A DNA stretch of 64,000 bases from Chlamydoabsidia padenii (GCA_025330725.1 JAIWND010000002.1:1488001-1552000), one strand, 5' to 3'; shown: positions 1-13,178, counted from the stretch's first letter. Notes: a model not told the origin generated them from the letters alone. Made by a program: numbers and translations.

Positions 1-3000
1 ATGCCAAAGTGATGCTGACCAGTGGATTGGTTGAAAATGATAATATCAGATCTTGGTCCAAGGTGCTCGGTAACGCTGCTTATGGAGAATTGGTCAAGCA
101 AACTATTTTGACCTTTGGACTCGCCACTCTTCATAAAACAAACAACAGACTCACCAAGGACGATTGTATCAAGACCCATGTTATCATCAAGAATGTACCT
201 CAATTGACTATGCGTATCTTCCCTATTGATCTTTACAACTATTGGAAACTGCACCCTCATGACACTACCATCAAGGATGGGAACAAACTCAATGTGGATG
301 GTCTTTGTCCTGTTTATGAACACCATGTGGATTATTCGACTCGACCTGCTCTCCAAAGGATCGAAGAAACCTTTGTGTTTGGTGGTCCTCAATATGAAAA
401 AGCTATCAATCCAGTGGTCTTCACTGGTCGTGGTGCCTGGATGATTGATTTCATTGGTGGTCAAGATCAGTGTCGTGCCATCATACAAAAGGTAAGTGAT
501 ATCAATACGCATACATCTTTGCTAAAAAAATAAATTAAAAAAAATAAACTGTAAAACTCGATCTCACAAATTGTATATTTACATGAATAGGGTTATTTGC
601 GGCACGTTATGCAAAAGTCAGCTGCTGGTCATCTCCTACTCATTTTGGATGAATACAACAATCCTCTAAAAGACGCTACTGTTTGGTTGGAAAACGAATC
701 CTACGCGGTAAATATTGTCATTGTCTGATTTGGAATAGGGTTGTTTATTTGTTTGATTTACTTATTGTTAGGCTGACGACACTGGTAACATTTTGATTCC
801 ATATCGCTCTAAAGATGGGAAGGATGTTCGGGCCTTACTTGTTACCCCCGATGGATATTGTCAACCTCTTGAATTCTACCACGAAGAAGAATCTTATTCT
901 CTGGAGGCATCATTTTATATCAACTATGAAAGCTTGATTCCAAATAAACGTACCAAGGTAGGTATACTCAAATGATAAAAAAAAAAGAAGGAACTTTTTT
1001 ACTCAACTTTTCTTTTATATGTATGTATATAGGTCATCATCACTCCTGCTCTCAAGATTCATGATCAGACATTATCGCTCAAGCTACTAGACAATATAGC
1101 ATTGGAGGTGGTAACTACAAATACAAATGATGTCAAAAGCTCTACTACTTTCAGAAAACTTACAATGACACATGGAAATGTCATTGAATGTGGATTCTCG
1201 GTTCCTAGCTCTCGTAAGTTTTTCACTTTTTTTTTTAACATAATATCTGGTACTCATACTCTCTCTATCTGCATGCGTATATCTAGTGGAATCCATCAAA
1301 TTGACACTGTCTGCAAAGGTAAAAACCATGTCTCAAGATGAACCCTGGAAACAACTTGAATGTACTCGGGAAATAAGATGTGCGACAACTGAACAAGATG
1401 AAATCACTGCCACCCAACTTCGCGTTGATGCATCTGGATATTTACTTCATGTGATTGGCAAAAATGGTAAGAATAAAAATATACTCCCCACTGGTACTGA
1501 CGAATCTTATTGTATGTAGGTGAACCACATAAGGATCATGCTCTCGCCCTCTCATTTAAACATACACTAACACACAAAAGCATTGATATCACCATGCAAA
1601 GCGACAATAATGGTTACATCACTCTTGGTACTTTGGATAACGTGGAATCGATCAGCATCAACAAGCCTTGGAAAACTTGGGATTTACTTGGTGACAATTG
1701 GAAATCCGTCGGAAAAAAAGATGAAGCCGCTCTGCCCTTGAACATACAATACTCTGCCAACACCGAATTCAAGATTCCATTTACCATGTCTGAAGGATGT
1801 AACTGTACATTATTCCAGACTGGGGTCAGAAGGTAATTGCCAATAAATGTATAACTACGATTATATATTTCCTTTACTAATCCACTTTTGTTTTACCATC
1901 ACACGTAGAATGCCTGTCGTGGACTATACAAAGCGACTTCAGTACACTGGATCGACGGTTACAGTGGTAAATGGGCTACCCGAAGGATCTTACTGCTTCT
2001 ATTTATCAAGACCCTATCAGCGCTACGACAGCTTGATCGAAATCACTATTGTGAACAATAAAGCCAACCACGTAAATATCAAGTTTTGGAACAACTGGAT
2101 GATTGGTGATCGAATCCACGGGGAATCGACTGGCGATGTAATCAAGAAACCACTCGAAATCGAACAAGTAGAGACTACCGACAAAAGTTTGACCCTGAAA
2201 TTGAAGAATGGGACAACATCCTCTCGACCACCCATTGCTGTTATCACAACCTCTTCATTTGTGCCTGCCCTGACTGATTCGCTGTCTGCTACTCAATTGA
2301 AGAACGCTCAAACTCGACGCTTGTCTTATGGAACTATGGCGCAAGGTGGATTGGAACACATATATCTTACTGGTCGAAAACTTGGTGAAGAATATCAATA
2401 CATCCTTAACCGATCCAAGCAAGATATGTACGTTGGTAGCACTATAACGGAACCATCTATTTTGGTGAATCCAAAGGTAAGAGAAACAAGACATATCGTA
2501 CATAGCATTGGTACTTACTATGTTTGTTGTTATGTTTATAGAAAAATGGGTCAACTACGGTTAAAACTCGGATCACTGGTCAAGGTAATCAAGGATTTAC
2601 TGGCGAAACTACTCAAACACGCTCTGCTGAAGCATATCACTCCCTTCAAACTCGCTGTCTCCATCGCATGACTAACGGGTCCGATTACTCCGACATGAAC
2701 TTTGGTAAGTTTATTGATAGGCATAAAACCGGGATGAAAACTAATCACATACTTTTTTTTTTTTCTTTTAGCATTTTTGGATCAAAAGAATCATGTCATG
2801 ATCCTCAAGCCCAATGAAGATGGTGAATTTGTAGTCGACCGTAGTCAGCTTGGTGATGGTAATCTGGTGCAAGTAGTTATTATGTCTGGGGATCAAGCTG
2901 TCAGCAGAACTCTGGTCTTATCTGATGTGGATATAGTCTTGAAACTCAACGATCAACGACAAACTGATCAAAACTTGGACATCAATGCAGCATATCTCCG

Positions 3001-4215
3001 AAATAAGGTGATTACAACATTATCGCCTTCTCATCCTCTCACTTCTGTCGAAATGGATCCGACACAACATGAATTTGAATTGGTAGATAGTCAAGACAAG
3101 CTATTGGACTTGTACAAACTACTTGCTCCGAACCATGCTAACGACTTGAAAGACTTTGACATTCTGCGACAATGGACAACATGGACCAATGAAGAAAAAA
3201 TCAAAGCACACGGAAAAATCAACACCCACGAACTGAATCTCTGGATCAAGAACAAGGATGTCGACTTTTTTGAAGTCAATATTAAACCATTTATCAAGGT
3301 AAAACAGGATTCATGCAAATGCTAATCGGGATTCTAAAAATAGAAATATTAATCATTCAATGTCCCTTTATATTACATAGAGTAAGATCAACAAAACATT
3401 TATGGACTATTACTTGATAGACGCCGATTTGACCAAATACGCCAACAGCTTACATCTATTCCAACAACTTACGGTACCCGAAAAGGCACTACTGGCAAGA
3501 CGTGTACCTTCTGTGCTACCTGTGGTCCTGGAATCATTCAAGGCGAATCATGAACCAAGCTTATCTGACCAGCCTTTTGATACTGTCCTCGCTGGTAGTT
3601 TACTGAATGCTCCTGTAATGAAAAGCATGGACTTTGTTCAAGCATGCGCGGCTCCAGCTCCAAGCTCCTCTGGTATTGTTGGGCGGATGCACTCTGAGGT
3701 GTCGTTTGGCTCTGCTTCAGGTATTCAACGTCATGCCAAACGGGCATTTGCACCTATGGCCATGGCCAACTTCTCTCACGATAATGTTTCCGATTCCATG
3801 GATATTGATGGTAAGACAAAAAAAAAAAAGAAAAGAAATGGATATATTCAAATTACTAATATGTTGTCTCTCCTTATACGTGTATTTAAAAGACAATGCA
3901 GAATCTAGTGAAGATGATCAAGGTGTACAAGAAGACTACGATTTTGGTGATGATACATACAGTGATCAAAATGATGATGATGATGATGATTCCCTCATGG
4001 TACTCCGGGAACAATCAGCGAAGCGTCGTCGGCTCCAGAAACCTTATAATTACATGGAACCTACATCTGAATGGGCGGAAAAAGAATACTATAGCGACAA
4101 ATCAGAACTCATCAAGGTGAACAAATTCTGGATTGACTACTTGGAAAATAAAATTGATATCTTTGTATCTGGTGTAAGTTTGGCAATGGGAAAATGGGGA
4201 GAAAAGGATTGAACC

Positions 4216-4263
<48 letters not shown>

Positions 4264-6685
4264 AGAATGTCATATATGCAACCACCAATATCACCGAAAT
4301 GATATTCGCTCTCGCCTTGACCGATCTTCCTATGAAGCATGCATGTAGCTATGAAAAAGCTGTTGATTCTACTAGTGGACACATCAATATAACGGCGGAT
4401 TCTCCATTGATGATCTTTTATAGGTCTTTAAAGGTAAAGTAACACATACGCACACAAAGGTATTCACTACTAATCTCCATTTTTACATGATCTGATTACG
4501 TTTAGAAATGCGACGAATCACCTGTGGCTAATCCTACGCTATTACTTGGGCAACATCTCTTTGAACAGAACAAGAACACCGACAACGCAGCTGACGATCA
4601 ACACATCGTGGACCCCAATCAGCTCATGGTGCGCACGCCCTATGGATGGCATTTGGCTGTTAGCAGTAAGTGATAACGTTTTTTTTTTAATTAAAATTAT
4701 ATAACGCATACTAATCTAATTATATCACCATAACATAGACATCTCAACCAAAACTGCTATATGTGAATTGACTTTGCAAATTCCAACAGGCGCTGTACCT
4801 CTTGGCGACACGCCCTATTGTCAATCAAAAAGCATCATGATTCAGCCTTATACAACATGGCATGAAGTAGTGGGCAGCTTTTACTTCCCAGTCCATGGTA
4901 CCTTCCATCAGTTTGCAGTTACTGTCGGTGAACAACAAAAAACTCAGCTCGAAACTACCAGCAACAAGTCAACACCGACAATGATATTGGTCAATCAAAC
5001 ACAACCTTTGGCATTGACAGTAACAGAACCGGACGAGCATAAGCAATACCAAGCAAACAACACTCCTTTATCAGACTACGCATCATGGTCGGTTGTCAAC
5101 AGCACTGGAACAGCAAAAGATGTCTTGACGTATGTGGAAAATAATGGCGGAAAACTGAATACCTTGGATTGGTCACTTGTGGCATGGCGAATGACAAATC
5201 AATCCTTTGCTCGATCTCTTTTGACTATCTTGACGACCCATAAACATTACGAAAGCTCTCTCTATGCATACGGTGTCTACCATGGTTTTGTTGATATCAT
5301 TACTGATCTCCTGTTACAAGAACGATCAATGCTGTTGGAAAGAACAGGTGTGGTATTTGATTCTCCGTTGGTGAAATGGCGATCCAGTGGACAAGAATAC
5401 CCCAAAGTGTTGGACTACTATCCAATGGCTAACGCAAGAGGTAAATGATACATATATACAAAGTTCACAAAATAGGTAACATTGAATATTAACTTTTTTT
5501 GTTTTATGTGCTTGTTTTTTAGTCCATTCTCTTGGCTCCTCTAATGAAATTGACAATCAAGAATTCTATCAACAGTACGATCGCTTCTTGGACTATTTGA
5601 ACCAGCTCCTCGATCGCAAATCAAACGACTACATAATTCTGTCAATCTATCTGATTCTTCAAGGCCGCATAGGTGAAGCCCATCAAACATATCAACTCTC
5701 ACAACAAGTAATTACCCAAGAAGATGACGATACCAACAACGACGTAGCAGCCATACAAAGGGATTATCTGGGTGCTTATCTTGCCACGCGCGTTAAGGTA
5801 GGCAATACCTTGGATATCTCTACTGTCAAGCAAATTGTGGATAAATACAAGTCATGCGGCTCTCTACGTTGGCGAAATCTATTTGGCGAATTGAACGACT
5901 TTGTCGCCCAGGTGGAAAATGGTGATGATCAGCAAAACATCAATGCAGACAGCTTACCAACAAAGGAAAACAAATCCGCCATTGGTACTGACCCTGTATT
6001 TGATTTTACCATCAAGGACAACAAGGTGGTGATACGCTACGCCAATGTCACTCAACTTCAAGTGCGATTCTACAATATCAATGCTGAAGTCATGTTCTCC
6101 AACCAACCATTCTTGAACAACACCAACAAGATGTCAAATTATGGATGGGTCAAGGCCAACCACGTGGAAAAAATCGACCTGATTAATCAACCATCCCACG
6201 ATGATGTGACGCTAGTGGATCAAGACGATGATATGGAATGGATTGGTGTTAACAAGATTCGACCTCATCGACATTCGGTACCTGTGCCTTTGCTTGGAAA
6301 TATGCTGGTGGAGGTGCACGCTCATGGGAAGACACAATGCCAAACTCACTTTAATCATGCTCTGACTGTCCATGTCTCGGAACAATATGGTATTGCTCGT
6401 GTCCTCGCTCCAGTCAATAGCTCAGATACAAACCAACCATTATCAGGTGTCTACGTCAAGGTGTATGCGAAACTGGACAATGGCCGTACTGAATTTTGGA
6501 AGGATGGCTACACTAGTTTGACAGGTATCTTTGATTACATCAGCGTGACTCATGGCAATGCACTGGTTGGCGCTTCTGACGATGGTGGTCTTGAACAGGT
6601 AGTGAAGAAGATTCAGAAACTGTCCTTGCTCTTCTCAAGTGCACAACATGGTGTGGTTGTAAAAGAGGCATGTCCGCCTATTTAG
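1..6685 (+). CDS. Large alpha-2-macroglobulin-like multidomain protein (5' end outside window)
   Basis: Exons read as 1-491, 591-707, 772-957, 1033-1213, 1287-1466, 1520-1832, 1909-2476, 2542-2704, 2772-3298, 3381-3810, 3893-4173, 4266-4433, 4506-4665, 4739-5440 and 5523-6685, all GT..AG and in frame, giving about 1,875 residues; the start lies upstream. The protein looks like a chain of beta-sandwich (MG/CarbopepD-type) segments. The last exon has a helical TPR-like stretch, then a sandwich with the phrase FWKDGYTSLTGIFDY and ends in a V-V-K-E-A-C-P-P tail. A low-complexity acidic D-rich insert followed by KRRR sits near 3960-4035. From memory, similarly organised giant proteins occur in bacteria and some protists; I know no assigned function. 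A T-run of about 40 bases sits in the intron at 4174-4265. Poly(A) signals AATAAA lie near 6740. The A2M-like label is an inference from fold-like patterns, not a proven match. Confidence 0.8.
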
Positions 6686-8326
6686 TTATAGTATCCTCCC
6701 CGCGCACATATAGTTGCAATCATAAATGTTTAAATTGTTGAATAAAATGAATAAACTTTTTGTTTGTCTATGACTTTTATTATTATCATCAGTGTGGAGA
6801 GGCATATGGCGGGTTCTCAAAATATATAAATTTGAACTCCCCCTCCTCATTTTGTTTCTTCCTTCTTTCGTCTTTTTCATTCCTGCCCACCTTTTCACTT
6901 CTTTAATCTCAAGTACTCTCTACAACACAAAGAACATAACGCACTATGCTCTTACAGGTATATGGTCAAACTTATGGCTGAATCGCTCTGATCTCTACTA
7001 ATTTAATTCTTTCTCTTTTATGATTCAATCCACAGGCTCAAATGTATCAAGAAAAGGCAAACCGTCCTTGTCACGAGCGCACACACAACTTCAAGACTCT
7101 ATGTATATTCCGACATATACGAATTGCTTTGAGATAACTGGTGGGTGACGATTCTATAAAAGTCAGGTAAAGGGATTCTACAGGACACTTGGAATTGTGC
7201 TAAAGGTAACATGAAAAAAAAAGGATGGTTAACAAAGATCCATGAATGAAACAAAGCATTCCCTATCAATACTAACCAACCCTTCTTGTGTTCATGGGTG
7301 TCTATTCGTGAAAGTAGGATGATCAGCCAGCCTACCACCAAATTAAACTAATCTGATCTGGATTCCACTTGGACTCGTGCATGGCCTTTTTTGGTGAATC
7401 ACATAATATAGTCAACTACCTCCCCCCCCTCTTCCTTTTACTATAGCTACATTGATTTTATAATAGATGAATATGTGGCCGGTGATTATATGTGTATTGT
7501 TGTAATAATAAAACTTGTTACTGTTTACCAGACTTTATGATAATTCCTTTAAATGAGCTTGGAATCTGATCTTGCACAATATTGTGGGAGACGGGATCAG
7601 TATGGAAGGAATACTCGAGGGTTTAAAGTTAAAGATTAAAAATGGTGTAACCTTGGGAATCAACTATGTATAGTCAGCACAAAAGATCGGAAATCAGATC
7701 TTTGTTCCTGAACTTCCATCGCAGTAACGAGCCATTTGTAAAATAACTTTTTTTGGAGGTATACTACATATTGAGGAGAACACTTGGGAATGGTTGCCCC
7801 TTTGTACAAAAAGTAACAACCAGGAACAATAGCACACAGAGCCCAAACCAAATCCAGCATCTCTATAATCAGTGTGTAACTATTTTGATCTTCTGGGTAA
7901 GCCCCTGTAAGAAAGTTTTTTTTTTTTTTTTCTCAGTCGGTATTTCATTTCCCGCCATACCCAAAATCAGACGTTTTTTTTCTTCTCTCATGTTTATACT
8001 CACCAATTATAGTGAAATGGGAAAACTAAAAGTGCAAGTGAGCTACTAACATTCAGTTACCCATGATATAAGTAGATCTTGGGAGGAGATAAAAGAAATC
8101 GAAAGATACTTTGAATGAGGAGACCAATTGGATTGAAACCATCTGATAATTTATAGTATATATAGTAGAACGAAAAAGTAATCTAAAAATCAGATAATAG
8201 TATTCCCTTGATTTTTTGTTTTTCAAGATCCGACGACCCTACAAAACTTTAATCTGTCCTTTTTTTTTTTTTTTTTTTTTTTCCTTTCCTTTCTCTTTTC
8301 CTTACTCCATTTATTAAACTTCCATC
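6686..8326. other. Intergenic, 1.6 kb, mostly empty
   Basis: 3' UTR and poly(A) signals of the large gene lie at 6735-6760. A TATA-like AATATATAAATT sits near 6820, followed by a CT-rich leader and a possible 37-residue two-exon frame (listed separately). The rest, to the MFSD1-like promoter at about 8220-8326 with its T-run leader, shows no coding or RNA signal that I can support. Confidence 0.5.
6946..7137 (+). CDS. Possible small two-exon protein (37 aa)
   Basis: Exons 6946-6957 and 7036-7137 join in frame from ATG to TAA, with a GTATAT donor and a pyrimidine-poor CACAG acceptor. A TATA-like box about 125 bases upstream and a CT-rich leader ending in ACGCACT before the ATG resemble promoters of the certain genes here. 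The predicted peptide begins MLLQAQMYQEKANRPCHERT and is basic with three cysteines. I do not recognise it, and a first coding exon of only 12 bases makes chance a real alternative. Confidence 0.25.
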
Positions 8327-10185
8327 ATGGGGACCGACTTGACTGACGAAAAGACCGAATATGACAGCAACCATTCTCATGCTACACCTGTGGAAAACAT
8401 TACTGAAGAAGAAGATCAAAAAGCTCTACAATCTGGATCTGATGCTGCTTTTGCAAACGCCCCTTGGCAATATAAAGCGATTGCTCTCGGTACTGCCTTG
8501 TTACTCCCTCGTAAGTATTAACTTTACATGTCTAATTCATGTTGAAGCTTGATGCTCATTCTAACTATCTTTTATTTATTTAGTGGGCTCTCACTTCTCA
8601 CAAAGTGCTCTTGGTGCGATGAAAAAACCTATCAAAGCAGTAAGTGCCATACTATCGGACCCAAGCGAATACTAACGAAAACTCTTTATCCTGACAATAG
8701 CAACTTGGTATTGACAATACACAGTATGGTGTTTTATCATCCTCTGTCTCTATTATCAACACTGTCTTCCCTATTGCTGGTGGTCTTTTTATTGATATGT
8801 TTGGTTCCGTCTGGGGTACCTTGGCGGTGAACGTCCTGGTCATTATTGGTAGTTTGTTGACTGCCATAGCTGGTAAATATACCTCCTTCCCTCTTATGAT
8901 TGTGGGTCGTGTCATTTTTGGTATTGGCAGTGGTCTCATTGTAAGTCGTAAACATTCATATAATGATAAGCACTGGCTTTTTTTTTATTTTTTTATAACT
9001 TTTTCAAAATAATCTATGTATAGGTTACAATGCAAGAATCTCTCTTATCAAAATGGTTCCGTACGAATCACTTGGCTATTGCAATTGGTCTTCAACTCTC
9101 CATCAGTCGCCTGGCTACTTTTTTGGGTACCTTGGTGGCCAATCCTATTGCCGATGCTACGAACGACTGGGTATGGCCCTTTTGGCTCTCCTTCATTCTG
9201 TGTGCCTTCTCCATCGCTATGAACGTGATCTATGCTCTCATCGTCAAGAAACTGCGTGGCCAATTCACCGCTACTCAATCTGAACTGGATAAACTCAAGG
9301 CAAAGAAGACATTTAAATGGCGAAGTATCTTCAAGTTCCCTGCTCTCTATTGGCTCATTATCTTGATTGAATTCTTGTATGCTGCCGTCTGGTCTTCCTT
9401 CCAAACCATCTCCACCGAATTTGTCACCATGCACTTCCACACCACGAACAGTCTTGCAGGATATCAAGCCAGTGCCTCTCAAACTGTGCCTATTGTCGCC
9501 ACCCCTATCTTGGGTATCATCATGGACATGTTTGGTTTCCGTATCGTTATTTGTAAGTTTGTTTAGCAGAAAAAAAATCATGGTACACATACTAACTCTT
9601 TTTTTTTTCTTCTTCCCCATAGTGCTTCTGTCTTCCATCTTCTTGATTCTCAGCTCTGTTTTACTTGGCTGGACCTATGTCAGCGCTGTCGTAGGTATGG
9701 TCTTTTACAGTATCTCTCTTGCCTTTGGTCCTATTGCCATGATCACCTCTATTGGTATGATTTTGCCTTCAGACTATATTGGTACAGGTTTGGGTATCTA
9801 CAAAAGCTCCAACAACATTGGTACAACCATTCTGGATATCGTGGTGGGCGTGGTGCAAGACAACACGGCCAATCAAGCGTATACGGGTGTGATGATTGTC
9901 TTTTTATGTCTGGCTGCCATCGGTTTTGTCCTCATCTGTATTCTCTGGCTGTCTCAACGTATTTGGTATGAAAACGCTTTGGAAGCTTCTCGACGCAAAC
10001 GTGAAGCCTACATGAAAGAAGTCAATGCACGTGAACTTCGTTTGGCCGAAGGTGGTGAAGATGCATATGCTGATCAAAAACTCCCTCGTACTGGTTTCCT
10101 CTTTGTTGGTATCTTTGGTGCTGCCTTTATTGTCGCTTGGGTACTCTTCTTTGTATATGCCGCCAGTGGACAAGAATCTGCTTGA
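8327..10185 (+). CDS. MFSD1-like major facilitator transporter
   Basis: Exons 8327-8510, 8584-8639, 8701-8940, 9024-9552 and 9623-10185 give 523 residues. After an acidic cytoplasmic N-terminus there are about twelve hydrophobic segments. The pattern R-V-I-F-G-I-G-S-G then S-K-W-F and G-L-Q-L-S-I-S-R is the MFSD1-type signature in TM4-TM5, and the protein ends in a last TM segment with a short tail. In animals MFSD1 is a lysosomal dipeptide exporter; an equivalent vacuolar role here is inference. The start is the first ATG after a long T/C-rich leader (8262-8316). The poly(A) signal TTAATAAA lies near 10277. It is complete with no anomalies; another MFS subfamily of small-solute carriers is the alternative. 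Confidence 0.85.
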
Positions 10186-11702
10186 TGATCGATCTCCTAT
10201 AGTTTATCTTTTATATTACCTTCATAATGTCTGTATTTTTATCCCTTGCAAATTGAATTATCTACCCCCCCCTCTTTTAATAAAAAACATATACCTATAG
10301 TTTTTAACATTTTTTATTTTGAATGAAAAAATGTAGATGCTTGCACCTAGTACAGAAAGGGTCGACACTTGGAATTGTATGTAGTTGTGTGGTTGCGGGG
10401 TGTACATTTAAACGTTCGGGAATCGAAATTAAATTGGCATTACAAATCGAGAACACTTTTATCGCCCAAAAGTGAAATCTCCATCCTTAACATATAGTAG
10501 ATGGGGGTTTTTTTTTCATTGAATGTATTCCCAACAAGATTCCATGTGGGTCCAGGTTGAGATGAATGTACATTGATATTGGAGTTCTCATCTTTGAAAA
10601 CCAACATCAAGACAAAAAATTTTTTTTTTCAAATCCCGTCCGTCTAGCAAGTTACATTTGATAGGGTCATGCTAGGTGCACGAAATTTTTGAAGAGCGTT
10701 ACTCGCTCAATTGTTAACGGATGCTAATGATTAAAGTGGCCATGTGAATGCTATGTCATATTTCTAACATAAATCACCGAAACAGCTTAGGGCCAAGTCC
10801 CGTGTGTCAGTATGTTCAGGCTTGTGACGACTTTTACCTGTCCTTTGTAAGAAAGATAAAATGAAGTCTGGTTCCTTTCCGTAATATTTCAGATCACGCG
10901 TGCCTCTACTAACATTTGGAAAGGCTCTACTCGCTCCAATTGTCAACGGATGCTAATGATTAAAGTAGCGATGTGGATATTATAGCCTATTTCCAACAAA
11001 CTTTACATAATGGCCAATATACCAAGTCCACTGTATGGAGCAGTATAGCCTCAAGACTGTTTTACCCTGGCTTTTGTTAAAAAAAAGTTGCAGAATGAAA
11101 ATTGACACAAGATAAAACTTGGTTCAAAACCCGCTTACCCTCACCTTGAATCTTGGGAGACCTCTACTGGCTTAATGGACAAGTGATGCTAATGATTAAA
11201 GTGACCATGAGCATTCCTTAGCCTATTTCGAACAAAGTTTACATAATGGCCATTGTACCAAGTTCTCCGTATAAAGCAATGTAGCCTCAAGACTGTTTTA
11301 ACCTGACTTTTGTTATAAATGAAAATGGACAGACCAAACTTATTTCAAAACCCGCTTACCCATAAGAATGTAAGAAAGAAGTGGTTTCAAAGGAAGGCAA
11401 AAAAATAAAATGGGAAGGTGATGGGGTTGCACTTGAACGAAGATCTTTCCGTCAAAGGGATCTGCATTCATCCAGCCCATTCAAAATGCAATGGTCCGAA
11501 GCTATATATACAACACTACATTACACCAAAAGACAAAGAATTATTTGACAATATATTAACGTCCCAGAGTAAAAACTAGTACAAGGGACCCCATCATTTT
11601 ATTATGATATACAAAGAGACTATAAATACAGTATGAGAGTTATATATAAAAATGTGTATGTAAAAAAAAGGGGGGGAAGAAGGGGTATGTATGTATGTAT
11701 GA
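10186..11702. other. Intergenic, 1.5 kb, with a three-copy tandem repeat
   Basis: Apart from 3' UTRs at both ends (both neighbouring genes end here, convergent), the only structure is the ~235-base tandem repeat described separately and a reverse-oriented CGGGATTTGAAA element at 10627-10642. A 60-codon frame at 10764-10946 (-) lies inside the repeat and looks accidental. Confidence 0.6.
10690..11385. repeat. Diverged tandem repeat, three units of about 230-236 bases
   Basis: The shared core TGCTAATGATTAAAGT begins at 10722, 10951 and 11187 (spacing 229 and 236). Units two and three also share TTTACATAATGGCCA (11002, 11238), TAGCCTCAAGACTGTTTTA (11046, 11282) and TTCAAAACCCGCTTACCC (11123, 11344). 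Unit one is more diverged. No long frame is conserved across the copies, so the repeat is probably non-coding. It could be a satellite remnant, part of a decayed mobile element, or repeated non-coding transcripts. Confidence 0.85.
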
Positions 11703-13178
11703 CTAGGGAAGGGAATACCAATCAAAGGATGGAGTAGGTGCACAAACCAAAAGACCAGGATTGGACCGTTTCATTAAAGGCATCTTGGTTGCATCTTTAG
11801 GAGTCACCACCGAGGAAAGAATAGCAGCTTGAGAGATTTGACCAGAGTAAGGATTCGAAGACCAAAAGGGATGGACTTCATTATCTTGATCTTCCAGCGA
11901 CCATAATCGAATCACATTGTCATTACCAGCCATTGCCATCAGCTTTAGATTAAGATCCACATCAAAGGCGAGATTCCTAGAATGATCGTTCGTATGACCA
12001 TAAAACTGTCGTAGTGGTTTAGATAAGGTGTGTTTCTTGTTGTTGTTGTTGTAGTCCCGTCCTTTTGTTGTTGATGATGAAGAAGAAGGAGCACAAAACC
12101 TGGTGTCCAAGAGAGAAAGAGATCCGTCCATAGCCGCTGCCAACAAAGCATGTCCCGAAGAATAAGGTGCCAATGGTTTGAGATGAGTGACCGCCGAGCT
12201 TGTATAAAATTGAAGACAGTGAGATGTGTTGTTTTCCCGTGTGTCCACCAATATGATGCGTCCATCACGACGTCCTATCCAAGCAAGTTGAGGTTGGTGT
12301 TCGACCAGGTGAGTGGTAAAAATGGCAGACTTGCTGGCCACCTTGGATACTAAATTAAAGTTGGCGTTTAGAATATATAGTTGTCGTTCGCCACCTACAA
12401 GAGTAATATCGTGTTCATCCCCCACAAACGATGACCAGAAAGTATCCTTTTGTCTTGTGAATGAAGCCACCACGAAAGGTTGAGGTAAAAGGGACGAACC
12501 AAGTGTAGGTGTATCTAAAAGTAAACAAGATCGCCAAAGTCTATTAGGATGCCTTGGATCCTGTCCTATCGAGGTGCCAATCACAGTTTGATTCCATTCT
12601 TGTTGACTAATGTAGGGTCGACCAAAATGAAGTGATGTTGTATTAGATCCTCCACAATACCATGTCGAACTTGTTGTCCATGCTTCAAAAGTGGGTGATA
12701 CTTGGAATCCATACCGTGTTACCAGACCTCGTTGACTGACAAGAATAGCACCGCCGTTTTGTTGTACTTGTTGATCAAAGCCGCATGTTGTAATGTTGAC
12801 AGCCATATTGTCGACGGGAGGTAGAGGTGTTTCACCAGCCAAGTGATGTTCATTGTGGTTTGTGAATGAAAGAGATACTGATCCTACATGTGTTAATTGT
12901 TTAAAGATGGACTTTGCACCGTAGCCCACCATGGATCGAAGAGAGACAGAGGGAAGTAGAGATCGCTGGCGATGGAATTCAAGTATCGAGGAGGTATCCA
13001 TGGGATGTTGTCGCTTTTTTGATCGTAACTGTTGTTGTTGTTGTTGTTGTTGTTCTTGTTCCCGTTCCCGTTCCCGCTTTTTCTGATTGATGGAGGCTAG
13101 ACTGTAAGGACCGGTAGGCATGATCTTGAAATGCCGGTTCTTTTCTTCATCGTAATAGTAGCCTGGTATTTCCGCCAT
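11703..13178 (-). CDS. DCAF4-like WD40-repeat protein
   Basis: A single uninterrupted frame of 491 residues, unusual among the intron-rich neighbours. It opens MAEIPGYYYDEEKNRHFKI; the G-Y-Y-Y-D-E-E-K-N-R-x-F-K-I opening is the hallmark of DDB1-CUL4-associated factor 4 (WDR21). WD-type blades follow (for example LLAAAMDGSLSLLDTRF and MAGNDNVIRLWSLED). A poly-Q stretch at about residues 41-50 and an N/S-rich insert interrupt the propeller. The family supplies substrate adaptors for CUL4-DDB1 ubiquitin ligases; that role here is inferred. The start is the only ATG that retains the signature. It diverges from the gene at 13412 across 233 bases containing one CGGGATTT-type element (13319-13332). 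Confidence 0.8.
   Translation of the reverse strand: MAEIPGYYYDEEKNRHFKIMPTGPYSLASINQKKREREREQEQQQQQQQQLRSKKRQHPMDTSSILEFHRQRSLLPSVSLRSMVGYGAKSIFKQLTHVGSVSLSFTNHNEHHLAGETPLPPVDNMAVNITTCGFDQQVQQNGGAILVSQRGLVTRYGFQVSPTFEAWTTSSTWYCGGSNTTSLHFGRPYISQQEWNQTVIGTSIGQDPRHPNRLWRSCLLLDTPTLGSSLLPQPFVVASFTRQKDTFWSSFVGDEHDITLVGGERQLYILNANFNLVSKVASKSAIFTTHLVEHQPQLAWIGRRDGRIILVDTRENNTSHCLQFYTSSAVTHLKPLAPYSSGHALLAAAMDGSLSLLDTRFCAPSSSSSTTKGRDYNNNNKKHTLSKPLRQFYGHTNDHSRNLAFDVDLNLKLMAMAGNDNVIRLWSLEDQDNEVHPFWSSNPYSGQISQAAILSSVVTPKDATKMPLMKRSNPGLLVCAPTPSFDWYSLP

Noticed and set aside
7036..7341. 80-codon minus-strand frame near the left intergenic region
   Set aside because: No promoter, splice partner or family resemblance.
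9048..9638. 196-codon minus-strand frame
   Set aside because: Exact antisense of the MFSD1-like exon, in codon shadow, with no splice or family signal.
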